Below, piece by piece: positions 41,697 through 51,475 of a DNA stretch of 64,000 nt. This stretch comes from Lachnoclostridium sp. UBA5890. Lineage in GTDB: Bacteria; Bacillota; Clostridia; Lachnospirales; Lachnospiraceae. The position numbers and the translations under genes were made by a program. Under the pieces are notes generated by a model, which made no database searches, was not told the origin of the DNA, and saw nothing but the letters and a program-made list of their open reading frames with translations. Every line of letters begins with the position of its first letter. Position 1 is the first letter of the stretch. Where the stretch lies: positions 155,059 through 219,058 of the forward strand of contig DJEU01000025.1 of assembly GCA_002431395.1 (NCBI GenBank), in the 5' to 3' direction.

Positions 41697-44600
41697 ATGT
41701 ACTTAAAAAGTATTGAAGTGCATGGATTTAAATCCTTTGCCAATAAATTAGTATTTGAATTTCATAATGGAATTACCGGAATCGTCGGGCCAAACGGAAG
41801 TGGTAAAAGTAATGTTGCCGATGCTGTCCGCTGGGTTCTCGGCGAGCAGAGTGCAAAACAACTTCGTGGTGCCAGCATGCAGGATGTCATCTTTGCCGGA
41901 ACCGAACTTCGTAAGCCACAGAGTTATGCTTATGTGGCATTGACAATTTCCAACGAAGACCACAAATTGAATGTTCCGTATGAGGAAGTCAAAGTGGCGC
42001 GCCGCGTTTATCGTTCCGGAGAAAGTGAATACCTGATCAATGGGGCAGCCTGCCGTTTAAAAGACATTCAGGAATTGTTCTTCGATACCGGTATCGGAAA
42101 AGAAGGCTATTCCATCATCGGACAGGGACAGATTGACAAAATCCTCAGTGGTAAGCCGGAAGAGCGCCGTGAATTGTTCGACGAAGCAGCCGGAATCGTG
42201 AAATACAAAAAGCGAAAAGCCACGGCAGAAAAGAATTTGGAGGTTGAACGCCAGAATCTCGTTCGTGTCAACGATATTTTGACCGAATTGGAAAAACAAG
42301 TCGGCCCACTGGAAAAACAGTCCGAAAAAGCACGCGAATATCTGCGTTTAAAAGAAGAATTGAAAAAATACGAGATTTCTTTGTTTATTCAGGACTATGA
42401 TAGTTTTAAAGAAGAACTGACAGAAACCGGAAATAACATCTCCAACGCGGAAAAAGAACTCGATGCTTTGAAGCAAAAACAGGAAAGTACAAAAGAAGAG
42501 TACGAAACCGTTGAAAACCAGATCCGTGAATTTGATGAGAACATTGAATTTAAGAAAGAGAAAAAGAACCGCGATAATGTAAATCTGGCAAATCTCGAAA
42601 GTGAGATCCGTGTAACAAAGGAAAAAATCGCTGCCTTATCACAGGGAAAAGAATTTCACGAAGAGCGCATGGCGGCAGTAAATGCCGAAATGGAAGAGGC
42701 CAGAAAAGAGAAAAAAGAATACGAAGAAAACCAGAAAGAATGGCTTACAACCCTTTCCACAATGGAAAAGCAGGAAACAGAAAAACAGGAAAAGATAGAA
42801 TCTCTGAATGCTGCGATTGACCAGATGAATCAGACCATTTCTTCCCAGAACGAGATTCTGATGTCCAATATGGAAATCAAATCCGAGATTGGGCGTGAGC
42901 AGGAAAAAGTGCAGTCGATGATGGAACAGAACTCCATCCGGAAAGCAGAATTAAATCAGCGTATTTTATCCAACAAAAGTCAGGTTTCTTCTGCCATTGA
43001 AGAGATGCAGAAAGAAGAAAAGGCATTGGAAGAAATCCGCGAAAAATTAGATGCGGAATATATCAAGCAAAAAGAATACCAGAAGAAATCGTTTGAAACC
43101 CGCGAATTTATCAAAGGGATCGAACTTCAGATACAGGAACAGCAAAAAGAGTTTCATATGAAAACCTCGGAACTTGCGACATTGAAAAACATCGCCGAGC
43201 GTTACGACGGCTACGGACAGAGCATCCGCCGCGTCATGGAGCAAAAAGAACGAAATTCAGGGATTGTCGGCGTTGTAGCAGACATCATTCAGGTAGATAA
43301 AAAGTATGAGACAGCTGTAGAAACCGCACTCGGGGGAAGCATTCAGAATATCGTAACCGAGGATGAGTCCACCGCCAAAGAGATGATTCAGTTTTTGAAA
43401 AAGAACCGCTTTGGCCGTGCTACCTTTCTACCGTTGACTACCGTATCTGCCTCGGGCGGCCGGATCAAAGAAGAAATTCTTTCGGAACCCGGTGTCATTG
43501 GCAGAGTATCAGAATTGGTAGAAAAAGAATCAAAATTTGAGGGATTGATCAAATATCTCCTTGGCCGCTTTGTATTGGCTGACACGATCGACCATGCGAT
43601 GGCTTTGGGAAGAAAATACAAACATTCCCTCCGCATTGTAACGCTTGAAGGAGAACTTCTCAGTCCGGGAGGTTCCATGTCCGGTGGTGCTTATAAAAAT
43701 AACAGCAAACTGCTTGGCCGCCGCCGCGAAATGGAAAAACTGGAAGAGACCATTGATAAACTGAAACAAACGATGGCCAAATCCCGTGATAAGATTGAAA
43801 AACTGCAGGAAGAAGTCGCAAAAGCCGAGAAAAAGGCAGCGGACATCTCCGTTATCAGAAAAGAACTGGAACTGCAGGAAAATACAGCAAAAATCAAATA
43901 TGAACAAGCCGTTTCCATTAAAGAAAAACAGGAAACCGAATACAATTCTATCATAAACGATGGAAAAGAACTGGAAACCCAGAAACAGGCACTGGCGGAA
44001 ACACTGGCGCAGATTGATGAAAAACTGGGATCCAGCGAGGAGCAAAATGAGCAGGCAAAAAAACTGGTGGAATCTACTACACTGGATCTGGAGCAGAACC
44101 AGCAGGCATTGGACAAACTTCAATCCGAACTTTCCGAATTGAAATTAGAAATTGCCTCCTGCACCCAGAAAAACACGTTTGCTTCCGAAAACCTGTCACG
44201 AATCGATGCGCGAATCAAAGAACTGGAAGAAGAGTATGCCACACATACGAATAATCAGACGGATTCGGATGAGCAGGAAGCGCAGATGAAAACGCAGATT
44301 GAAGAATTCGAAAAACGTATGGTCCTCTGCCGGAAAGAAATCGAAGACCTGGAAAAAGAAGTGGAAGAAGCTTCTGCCGAAAAAGAACGTTTGATGGTTT
44401 CCCGTAAAGATTTCTTCGAACGCCGCAATGCGATGATGGAACAAATTGGAAATTTGGACAAAGAATGTTTCCGTCTGCAGTCTCGAAAAGAAAAATTGGA
44501 AGAGCAGCTTGACTCCCGCGTCAATTATATGTGGTCAGAATACGAGATCACATATCACAACGCAAAAGAAAATGCGGAAGATACCGGTCTTACTTACACG

Positions 44601-45281
44601 CGTATGAAAAGCCAGGTTTCCGATACAAAAAATCAGATTCGTTCCCTCGGAGATGTCAATGTCAATGCCATCGAGGATTACAAGAGTGTAAGCGAACGTT
44701 ATGAAGTATTGAAAACACAGCACGACGACCTGATTGAATCCGAAGAAAAACTGACAAAGATCATCGCCGAATTAGATGAGGAAATGCGAAAACAGTTCAG
44801 TGAGAAATTTCAGGAAATCAAGTCTCAGTTTGATAAAGTGTTCCGCGAATTGTTTGGTGGCGGAAAAGGTACATTGGAACTGGTCGAAGACGAGGATGTG
44901 CTTACTGCAGGCATTCGAATCATCGCACAGCCACCTGGAAAAAAATTACAGAACATGATGCAGTTATCCGGTGGTGAAAAGGCTTTGACAGCCATTGCTC
45001 TTTTATTTGCCATTCAGAATCTGAAACCATCGCCATTCTGTCTGCTTGACGAGATTGAAGCGGCACTTGACGATTCGAATGTAAAGAGGTATGCTAAATA
45101 TCTACATAAGTTAACGAAAAACACTCAGTTTATCGTTATCACCCACCGACAGGGTACCATGTCAGCTGCCGATGCTTTATACGGTATTACGATGCAGGAA
45201 AAAGGAGTTTCGACATTAGTATCCGTTAAATTGATTGAAGAGCAGTTAAAAAATGAGAATAAAAAAGGAGAACTTGCATGA
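41697..45281 (+). CDS. smc: Chromosome segregation ATPase SMC
   Basis: SMC (1194 residues) organises and segregates the chromosome together with ScpA and ScpB. Visible are the N-terminal ATPase half with GPNGSGKSN (about 32-40), two long coiled coils (about 170-500 and 680-1025) around the hinge (about 505-670, IVGVVADIIQV to LLSPGGSMSGG), and the C-terminal half with signature LSGGEKALTA (about 1088) and Walker B FCLLDEIEAALDD. Length is standard. It overlaps ftsY by four bases. Confidence 0.98.
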   Translation: MYLKSIEVHGFKSFANKLVFEFHNGITGIVGPNGSGKSNVADAVRWVLGEQSAKQLRGASMQDVIFAGTELRKPQSYAYVALTISNEDHKLNVPYEEVKVARRVYRSGESEYLINGAACRLKDIQELFFDTGIGKEGYSIIGQGQIDKILSGKPEERRELFDEAAGIVKYKKRKATAEKNLEVERQNLVRVNDILTELEKQVGPLEKQSEKAREYLRLKEELKKYEISLFIQDYDSFKEELTETGNNISNAEKELDALKQKQESTKEEYETVENQIREFDENIEFKKEKKNRDNVNLANLESEIRVTKEKIAALSQGKEFHEERMAAVNAEMEEARKEKKEYEENQKEWLTTLSTMEKQETEKQEKIESLNAAIDQMNQTISSQNEILMSNMEIKSEIGREQEKVQSMMEQNSIRKAELNQRILSNKSQVSSAIEEMQKEEKALEEIREKLDAEYIKQKEYQKKSFETREFIKGIELQIQEQQKEFHMKTSELATLKNIAERYDGYGQSIRRVMEQKERNSGIVGVVADIIQVDKKYETAVETALGGSIQNIVTEDESTAKEMIQFLKKNRFGRATFLPLTTVSASGGRIKEEILSEPGVIGRVSELVEKESKFEGLIKYLLGRFVLADTIDHAMALGRKYKHSLRIVTLEGELLSPGGSMSGGAYKNNSKLLGRRREMEKLEETIDKLKQTMAKSRDKIEKLQEEVAKAEKKAADISVIRKELELQENTAKIKYEQAVSIKEKQETEYNSIINDGKELETQKQALAETLAQIDEKLGSSEEQNEQAKKLVESTTLDLEQNQQALDKLQSELSELKLEIASCTQKNTFASENLSRIDARIKELEEEYATHTNNQTDSDEQEAQMKTQIEEFEKRMVLCRKEIEDLEKEVEEASAEKERLMVSRKDFFERRNAMMEQIGNLDKECFRLQSRKEKLEEQLDSRVNYMWSEYEITYHNAKENAEDTGLTYTRMKSQVSDTKNQIRSLGDVNVNAIEDYKSVSERYEVLKTQHDDLIESEEKLTKIIAELDEEMRKQFSEKFQEIKSQFDKVFRELFGGGKGTLELVEDEDVLTAGIRIIAQPPGKKLQNMMQLSGGEKALTAIALLFAIQNLKPSPFCLLDEIEAALDDSNVKRYAKYLHKLTKNTQFIVITHRQGTMSAADALYGITMQEKGVSTLVSVKLIEEQLKNENKKGELA

Positions 45282-46198
45282 GTGAAAAGAAAGGATTTTT
45301 TGGAAGACTGAAAAGTGGTCTGTCGAAGACCAGAGATTCTTTTGTATCCGGTATGAATGCCGTTTTCTCCGGTTTTTCTGAAATCGACGACGATTTTTAC
45401 GAAGAATTGGAAGAACAGCTCGTTATGGCCGATATCGGAATGGAAACGACGACACGAATTATTGAGGATCTTCAGGAAAAGGTAAAAGAACAGAAGATCA
45501 AAGAAGCTTCTATGTGCCGGGAATTGTTAAAAGATTCCATCAAAGAACAGATGCGTGTCGAGGAAGATGCTTATGATTTTGAAAATAAAAAATCCGTTGT
45601 ATTATTTATCGGCGTAAATGGTGTAGGAAAGACAACCAGTGTGGGAAAACTTTCCCATCAATTAAAAGATTCCGGAAAGAAAGTTCTTTTAGCTGCCGCG
45701 GATACGTTCCGTGCCGGAGCGATCGATCAGTTAAAAGAATGGTCCAACCGCGCCGGTGTAGAGATCATCGCCGGACAGGAAGGCGCCGATCCTGCCTCCA
45801 TCGTTTACGATGCGGTTGCAGCGGCAAAAGCCAGAAAAATCGACTTACTTTTGTGCGATACTGCCGGACGTCTTCACAACAAGAAGAATCTGATGGCAGA
45901 ACTTCATAAAATATATAAGATCATTGAGAATGAATATGCCGATGCCCATCTTGAAACCTTTATTGTTGTCGATGGAACAACCGGCCAGAATGCCTTGGTA
46001 CAGGCCAGACAGTTTAGTGAAGTAACCGACATTACCGGCGTTATTTTAACCAAACTCGACGGAACAGCAAAAGGTGGTATCGCAATCGCCATCCAGTCCG
46101 AACTGGGGATTCCTGTCAAATACATTGGAATTGGGGAAGGAATTGAAGATTTACAAAAATTTGATGCTGACGCTTTTGTCGATGCATTATTTGAATAA
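45278..46198 (+). CDS. ftsY: Signal recognition particle receptor FtsY
   Basis: FtsY is the SRP receptor that docks translating ribosomes at the membrane. The 306 residues lack a long acidic A domain and go almost directly into the NG domain: GVNGVGKTTSVGKL (about 111-124), AADTFRAGAIDQL, DTAGRLHNK, TKLDGTAKGG and GIGEGIEDLQKF. The order smc-ftsY is widely conserved. It starts within the smc stop codon (ATGA). Confidence 0.97.
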   Translation: MSEKKGFFGRLKSGLSKTRDSFVSGMNAVFSGFSEIDDDFYEELEEQLVMADIGMETTTRIIEDLQEKVKEQKIKEASMCRELLKDSIKEQMRVEEDAYDFENKKSVVLFIGVNGVGKTTSVGKLSHQLKDSGKKVLLAAADTFRAGAIDQLKEWSNRAGVEIIAGQEGADPASIVYDAVAAAKARKIDLLLCDTAGRLHNKKNLMAELHKIYKIIENEYADAHLETFIVVDGTTGQNALVQARQFSEVTDITGVILTKLDGTAKGGIAIAIQSELGIPVKYIGIGEGIEDLQKFDADAFVDALFE

Positions 46199-46218
46199 AA
46201 ACGGAGGACACAACAACC

Positions 46219-47439
46219 ATGATGACATTAGATAAATTTGAAGAAGCAAGTGAACGTGTGAAGGAAGTCATCCTTCCTACGAACTTGATCTACAGTGAAT
46301 ATTACAGTGCCCAGACAGGTGCAAAAGTATATTTTAAGCCGGAAAATATGCAGTATACCGGTGCCTATAAAGTACGTGGTGCGTATTATAAGATCAGCAC
46401 ACTTTCGGAAGAAGAACGTGCCAAAGGACTGATCACGGCCTCTGCCGGAAACCACGCACAGGGCGTTGCTTATGCGGCAAAAATCTTTGGTGTAAAAGCC
46501 GTGATCGTAATGCCTACGACAACCCCATTGATCAAAGTAAATCGTACGAAAAGTTATGGAGCAGAAGTTGTTTTGCACGGAGATGTTTACGATGATGCTT
46601 GTGCTTATGCCATGAAACTGGCAGAAGAGAACGGATACACTTTTGTTCACCCATTCGATGACGAAGTCGTTGCTACCGGACAGGGATCGATCGCAATGGA
46701 GATCTTTAAAGAACTTCCAACCGTCGATATCATTTTAGTACCAATCGGCGGCGGCGGACTTGCCTGCGGCGTTTCTACCCTTGCGAAATTATTGAATCCA
46801 AACATTACTGTGATCGGGGTAGAGCCGGCGGGCGCAAATTGTATGCAGGTTTCTCTGAAAAACGGAGAAGTCACTTCACTGCCTGGTGTAAATACGATTG
46901 CCGACGGTACTGCCGTAAAAACACCGGGATCCAATATTTTCCCATACATTCAGAAAAACATCGATGATATTATCACCGTAGACGACCATGATTTGATCGT
47001 AAATTTCCTGGATATGATGGAAAATCATAAAATGGTTGTTGAAAATTCCGGTCTGCTTACCGTAGCGGCCTTGAAAAAATTAGATATCCGTGGCAAAAAA
47101 GTCGTTTCCATCCTGAGCGGTGGAAATATGGATGTTATTACAATTGCTTCTGTTGTTCAGCATGGATTGATCCAGCGAGGACGTGTCTTTACCGTATCCG
47201 TTGAACTTCCGGACCGCCCTGGTGAACTGCTTCATGTCGCTGAAGTGATTGCCAAAGCACAGGGAAATATCATTCGCCTGGAGCACAACCAGTTTGTCAG
47301 CATCAACCGAAATGCCGCGGTAGAACTTACCATCACGATGGAAGCCTTTGGCCACGAACATAAAGAATCCATTATTGAGGCTCTGAAAGATGCCGGATAT
47401 CAGCCGAAAAACCAGATGCCTACAGCGATTTATCAATAA
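46219..47439 (+). CDS. Threonine ammonia-lyase with C-terminal ACT domain
   Basis: A PLP enzyme of the threonine dehydratase family converting threonine to 2-oxobutyrate and ammonia. The 406 residues show the PLP-lysine region YTGAYKVRGAYY (Lys about 52), SAGNHAQGVAYAA, the glycine loop PIGGGGLACG and SGGNMD. A single ACT domain at about 330-406 (VFTVSVELPDRPGELLHVAE) matches the catabolic/TdcB-like long form, not the two-ACT biosynthetic IlvA. It lies 20 bp after ftsY and 19 bp before hisZ, an unusual neighbour for both. Confidence 0.92.
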   Translation: MMTLDKFEEASERVKEVILPTNLIYSEYYSAQTGAKVYFKPENMQYTGAYKVRGAYYKISTLSEEERAKGLITASAGNHAQGVAYAAKIFGVKAVIVMPTTTPLIKVNRTKSYGAEVVLHGDVYDDACAYAMKLAEENGYTFVHPFDDEVVATGQGSIAMEIFKELPTVDIILVPIGGGGLACGVSTLAKLLNPNITVIGVEPAGANCMQVSLKNGEVTSLPGVNTIADGTAVKTPGSNIFPYIQKNIDDIITVDDHDLIVNFLDMMENHKMVVENSGLLTVAALKKLDIRGKKVVSILSGGNMDVITIASVVQHGLIQRGRVFTVSVELPDRPGELLHVAEVIAKAQGNIIRLEHNQFVSINRNAAVELTITMEAFGHEHKESIIEALKDAGYQPKNQMPTAIYQ

Positions 47440-47458
47440 AAGAACGGAGAATACCATC

Positions 47459-48703
47459 ATGAGTTACGAACAAAGTTTATTATTTACTCCCGAAGGAGTG
47501 CGAGATATCTACGGAATCGAATGCGAAAAACGAAGAAAGATCGAAGCAGATATCCATAAAATCATGAAATCCTATGGATTTAAGGACATTCAGACCCCGA
47601 CTTACGAATTTTTCGATATTTTCAACCGGGAACGTGGAACCGTTGCTTCGAAAGATATGTTTAAATTTTTCGACCAATACAATAACACACTGGCACTCCG
47701 CCCGGACATCACCCCTTCCATTGCGCGCTGCGTTGCCAAATATTATGAGCAGGAAACGATGCCGATCCGCTTGTCTTATTGTGGAAGCACCTTTATCCAC
47801 CGCCGCGGCTATCAGGGTAAAATGTCTGAGATTTCACAGATTGGTGCGGAATTGATGAATGACGGAAGTTCCGATGCCGATGCTGAAATGATCGCACTTA
47901 CCGTAGAATGTCTGGCAAAATCTGGATTGAAAGAGTTTAAGATCGATGTCGGACATGCCGGCCTGATTCGGGGAATTTTGGAAGAAGCTCATTTTAACAA
48001 AGAGGAGATTGCAGAATATAAAAAATATGTTGCCAATAAAAATATTTTTGCCGTGGAAGAAATGATGGAATCCCAGAATATTTCTGCAAATTTGAAAGAA
48101 TTTTTGATTCGCCTTCCGGATCTTTTCGGTGGAAAAGAAGTTTTGGAATATGCGAGAAAATGTGTAACACGTCAGGAAGCAATCGAAGCACTTGACCGCT
48201 TAGACACCGTATATGATATCTTGGTTAGTTATGGTCTGGAGCAGAATATCACTTACGATTTAAGTATGCTCAGCCACTATGATTACTATACCGGCATCAT
48301 TTTCAAAGCCTATACCTATGGTACCGGCGAAGCCCTGGTAACCGGCGGCCGCTACGATAACTTGATCGAGCAGTTTGGTAAAAAAGCCTCAGCCGTCGGT
48401 TTGGCGATTGTCCTTGATCAGCTCATGAATGCCCTTGCCAGTCAGGAAGTAGATATTGAGACTGACAAATCCGGCATTCTCGTTCTGTATCGTTCTGCCA
48501 ACCGGAAAGAAGCGATTCAGTTAGCAAACGAAGAACGTGCCAAAGGCCATTGTGTCCTTACTATGCGGAAAAATGCTGCCACGCCGATGGATCTCTATGA
48601 AGACTATGCAGTCCGCAATCAGATTTCCCGGATACTCTATGTGGAAGCCGGAAAATGTACACAGTTTGAACGCGAAAATACCAATTGGAGGGAAACCAAA
48701 TGA
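47459..48703 (+). CDS. hisZ: ATP phosphoribosyltransferase regulatory subunit HisZ
   Basis: HisZ is a histidyl-tRNA-synthetase-like protein without charging activity that forms the regulatory part of the short-form HisG enzyme. The 414 residues resemble the HisRS catalytic core (FTPEGVRDIYGIE, RPDITPSIARCVAKY, GGRYDNLIEQFG). That the partner HisG is the short type supports HisZ over HisS. The start ATG 47459 follows ACGGAGA at 47444-47450; the longer frame overlaps the lyase. It overlaps hisG by four bases. Confidence 0.93.
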   Translation: MSYEQSLLFTPEGVRDIYGIECEKRRKIEADIHKIMKSYGFKDIQTPTYEFFDIFNRERGTVASKDMFKFFDQYNNTLALRPDITPSIARCVAKYYEQETMPIRLSYCGSTFIHRRGYQGKMSEISQIGAELMNDGSSDADAEMIALTVECLAKSGLKEFKIDVGHAGLIRGILEEAHFNKEEIAEYKKYVANKNIFAVEEMMESQNISANLKEFLIRLPDLFGGKEVLEYARKCVTRQEAIEALDRLDTVYDILVSYGLEQNITYDLSMLSHYDYYTGIIFKAYTYGTGEALVTGGRYDNLIEQFGKKASAVGLAIVLDQLMNALASQEVDIETDKSGILVLYRSANRKEAIQLANEERAKGHCVLTMRKNAATPMDLYEDYAVRNQISRILYVEAGKCTQFERENTNWRETK

Positions 48704-49350
48704 AATATATAACGATTGCGCTGGCAAAAGGGCGTCTGGCAAAACAGACGTTACAATTATTGGAACAGACCGGCATAACCTGTGAGGAGATGAAAGACAA
48801 AGATACCCGTAAGCTTATTTTTGTCAATGAAGAATTGAAATTGAAATTCTTTCTTTCCAAAACTTCTGACGTGCCTACATATGTAGAATACGGTGCCGCA
48901 GACATCGGTGTTGTCGGAAGTGATACCATTTTGGAAGAAGGACGCAAAATTCTGGAAGTGCTTGATCTTGGGCTTGGAAAGTGCCGTATGTGCGTCGCAG
49001 GGCCGGCAAGTGCCAAAGAGTTATTGAAGACAAACCAGATTATCCGCGTAGCTTCTAAATACCCTAAAATTGCAAAAGATTATTTTTACAATAAAAAGCA
49101 TCAAAACGTCGAAATTGTGAAACTGAACGGATCGGTCGAACTGGCTCCGATCGTAGGTCTTTCCGAAGTTATCGTAGATATCGTAGAAACCGGATCTACC
49201 CTTCGTGAAAACGGATTGGAAGTCCTTGAAGAAATCTGTCCGCTTTCCGCGCGCGTCGTCGTAAACGAAGCAAGTATGAAAATGCAGCGCGAACGAATCA
49301 CAAAAATTGTAAAAGATTTAAAAAATACACTGACAACATCCGAAAACTAA
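48700..49350 (+). CDS. hisG: ATP phosphoribosyltransferase, short form HisG
   Basis: HisG starts histidine synthesis by joining ATP and PRPP. The 216-residue length and missing C-terminal regulatory domain mark the short form that needs HisZ. Motifs include ALAKGRLAKQTL, GAADIGVVGSDTI, the PRPP loop VDIVETGSTLRENGL. The start lies in the hisZ stop (ATGA) with GGAGGG at 48687-48692, so both subunits should be made in step. Confidence 0.96.
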   Translation: MKYITIALAKGRLAKQTLQLLEQTGITCEEMKDKDTRKLIFVNEELKLKFFLSKTSDVPTYVEYGAADIGVVGSDTILEEGRKILEVLDLGLGKCRMCVAGPASAKELLKTNQIIRVASKYPKIAKDYFYNKKHQNVEIVKLNGSVELAPIVGLSEVIVDIVETGSTLRENGLEVLEEICPLSARVVVNEASMKMQRERITKIVKDLKNTLTTSEN

Positions 49351-49369
49351 GAAAGAAAGGTGACAGGAT

Positions 49370-50668
49370 ATGAAATGCATGAAACTGGAAGAATCTTCCA
49401 TTGATAACATTTTGGAAAATCTCTTAAAACGTAGTCCAAATCAATATGATACCTATCAGGATACCGTTGCTGAGATTTTAAATGACGTAAAAGAAAATGG
49501 GGATAAAGCGCTTTTTGCTTACACTGAAAAATTTGATAAAGCAGTGATCACAAAAGATACGATCAAAGTGACAGAAGAGGAGATCAAAGAAGCTTATGAT
49601 CAAGTGGACGACTCTTTGATCGAAGTGATGAAAAAATCGCTGGCAAACATCCGTGATTTTCACGAAAAACAGCTCCGTAACAGCTGGTTTGAGACAAGAG
49701 AAGATGGTGTTATTTTGGGACAGCGTGTCACAGCACTCGAAAGTGTCGGTGTCTATGTTCCGGGTGGAAAAGCTGCCTATCCATCCAGTGTACTGATGAA
49801 TATTATTCCGGCTAAAGTAGCTGGTGTAAAACGTATTGTTATGACAACTCCACCGGGAAAAGATGGAAAGGTAACCCCTGTTACACTGGTAGCCGCACAT
49901 CTTGCCGGTGCTACAGAAGTATACAAAGTCGGTGGTGCACAGGCAATCGGAGCGCTTGCTTATGGAACCGAGTCCATCAAAAAAGTATGTAAGATCTGCG
50001 GTCCCGGCAACATTTTTGTTGCACTTGCGAAAAAAGCCGTTTATGGACATGTCAGCATTGATTCCATCGCAGGACCAAGTGAAATCCTTGTACTGGCCGA
50101 TGAAACAGCAAATCCACGTTATGTGGCAGCGGATCTTTTGTCACAGGCAGAACACGACGAACTGGCATCTGCCATCCTCGTTACCACAAGCGAAACGCTT
50201 GCCAAAGAGGTAGAAAAAGAAATCGAAGGCTTTTTGCAGACATTGAGCCGTGCAGATATCATCCGTAAATCTCTGGATAATTACGGATACCTTTTGATCG
50301 CGCCGGATATGAAATCCGCCATTCACACAGCCAACGAAATTGCTTCGGAACATTTGGAAATTATTACTAAAAATCCGTTTGACACCATGACACGCATCCA
50401 GAATGCCGGTGCTATTTTCCTTGGAGAATACAGCAGTGAGCCTTTGGGAGATTATTTTGCCGGACCCAACCATGTCCTTCCGACAAACGGAACCGCAAAA
50501 TTCTTTTCCCCATTGAATGTAGATGACTTCATTAAAAAATCAAGCGTAATCTCTTATTCAAGAGAAGCTTTGGAGCCAATCCACAAAGATATCATCGAAT
50601 TTGCTACCGCAGAACATTTGACAGCGCATGCCAATTCCATCGCGGTACGTTTTGAAGATCAGGAGTAA
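49370..50668 (+). CDS. hisD: Histidinol dehydrogenase
   Basis: HisD performs the last two oxidations of histidine synthesis, histidinol to histidine, using NAD and a zinc ion. The 432 residues have SVGVYVPGGKAAYPSSVLMN (20 residues), KVGGAQAIGALAYGT, DSIAGPSEILVLAD, the catalytic SQAEHDELA and EHLEI. It follows hisG by 19 bp. The remaining his genes are not in the window, so the pathway is split or continues elsewhere. Confidence 0.97.
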   Translation: MKCMKLEESSIDNILENLLKRSPNQYDTYQDTVAEILNDVKENGDKALFAYTEKFDKAVITKDTIKVTEEEIKEAYDQVDDSLIEVMKKSLANIRDFHEKQLRNSWFETREDGVILGQRVTALESVGVYVPGGKAAYPSSVLMNIIPAKVAGVKRIVMTTPPGKDGKVTPVTLVAAHLAGATEVYKVGGAQAIGALAYGTESIKKVCKICGPGNIFVALAKKAVYGHVSIDSIAGPSEILVLADETANPRYVAADLLSQAEHDELASAILVTTSETLAKEVEKEIEGFLQTLSRADIIRKSLDNYGYLLIAPDMKSAIHTANEIASEHLEIITKNPFDTMTRIQNAGAIFLGEYSSEPLGDYFAGPNHVLPTNGTAKFFSPLNVDDFIKKSSVISYSREALEPIHKDIIEFATAEHLTAHANSIAVRFEDQE

Positions 50669-50671
50669 TCG

Positions 50672-51322
50672 ATGAATAAAAAATTATTTTTGTTTGACTT
50701 AGACGGTACGTTGTCCGATTCCAGCGAAGGCATTACCAAAGCCGTTTCCTATGCGTTGGAATCCTTTGGCATCGAGGTTCCGGACCGCAAAGAGCTGAGC
50801 TGCTTTATCGGTCCTCCATTGCCGGAATCCTTTCAGAAATTTTATGGATTCAGTGAAGAAGAAGCGGCACGCGCCACAGAAGTTTACCGCTCCTATTATA
50901 ACGTAACCGGTAAATTCGAAAATACCCCTTATCCGGGAATCCGTGAATTATTGGTGCACATGAAAAACCAAGGCATTCCGGCTATGGTGGCCACTTCAAA
51001 ACCGATTGTGACAGCAACGGAGATATTGGAGCATTTTGACTTCCTTCCTTATTTTGACAAGATTGCCGGAAGTGTTCCGGAAGAAGGACGCTACAAAAAG
51101 ACAGAAGTGCTGTCCTGGCTTTTGTCCCAGATTGATCTGCCCAAAGAACAGATTGTTATGATCGGCGATCATCCGGATGATATCAATGGCGCCAGAGAAA
51201 ACGGGATTGACTGCATCGGCGTGCTGTATGGATTTGGCAAAAACGACCAGATTGAAGCTGCCAGCCCTGCCTGGACAGTCAAAACAGTGGAAGAGTTGGA
51301 AAAACTCATTTTAAGTGCCTGA
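50672..51322 (+). CDS. HAD-superfamily phosphatase (Gph/PGP-like)
   Basis: A 216-residue HAD hydrolase with a helical cap. Motif I is LFDLDGTLSDSSEGI (Asp9 and Asp11), motif II VATSKP, motif III Lys in RYKKTE, motif IV MIGDHPDDINGA. It resembles phosphoglycolate phosphatase-type enzymes, including the short-chain nucleotide phosphatases. It begins 3 bp after hisD. Because histidinol-phosphate phosphatase can be supplied by HAD enzymes, a role in histidine synthesis is conceivable but not shown by sequence. Confidence 0.85.
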   Translation: MNKKLFLFDLDGTLSDSSEGITKAVSYALESFGIEVPDRKELSCFIGPPLPESFQKFYGFSEEEAARATEVYRSYYNVTGKFENTPYPGIRELLVHMKNQGIPAMVATSKPIVTATEILEHFDFLPYFDKIAGSVPEEGRYKKTEVLSWLLSQIDLPKEQIVMIGDHPDDINGARENGIDCIGVLYGFGKNDQIEAASPAWTVKTVEELEKLILSA

Positions 51323-51349
51323 AAAATGCCGAAAAGGACAAGAAAACAC

Positions 51350-51378
51350 TTGACGAAGACAAAAATATATGATATATT
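51350..51378 (+). promoter_or_regulatory. Promoter of rplS
   Basis: TTGACG (51350-51355), 17-bp spacer, TATATT (51373-51378). It gives a leader of roughly 90 nt. Confidence 0.8.
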
Positions 51379-51398
51379 TTTCATGTTGTTAAAAAATA

Positions 51399-51452
51399 GA
51401 TGGTCCTCTGGTGCGTTATGCAGGACATAACAGAAATGGCATTAAGAACATC
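51399..51452 (+). ncRNA. L19-type ribosomal protein leader
   Basis: The rplS leader folds with an outer helix GATG/CATC (51399-51402 with 51449-51452), a GTGC/GCAT pairing further in and a hairpin GTTATG/CATAAC (51415-51420 with 51426-51431). Size and place match the Firmicute L19 leader, thought to control rplS. Pairings were found by eye; a covariance search is the test. Confidence 0.65.
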
Positions 51453-51475
51453 AAAAACAAGTAGGAGGAACAACA

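Noticed and set aside
43530..44123. Minus-strand frames inside smc
   Set aside because: They mirror the glutamate/lysine-rich coiled coil, giving phenylalanine/serine-rich translations typical of antisense shadows.
47459..48703. Histidyl-tRNA synthetase (hisS)
   Set aside because: The HisRS-like protein is coupled by ATGA to a short-form hisG, which requires HisZ, so the regulatory subunit is the better call.
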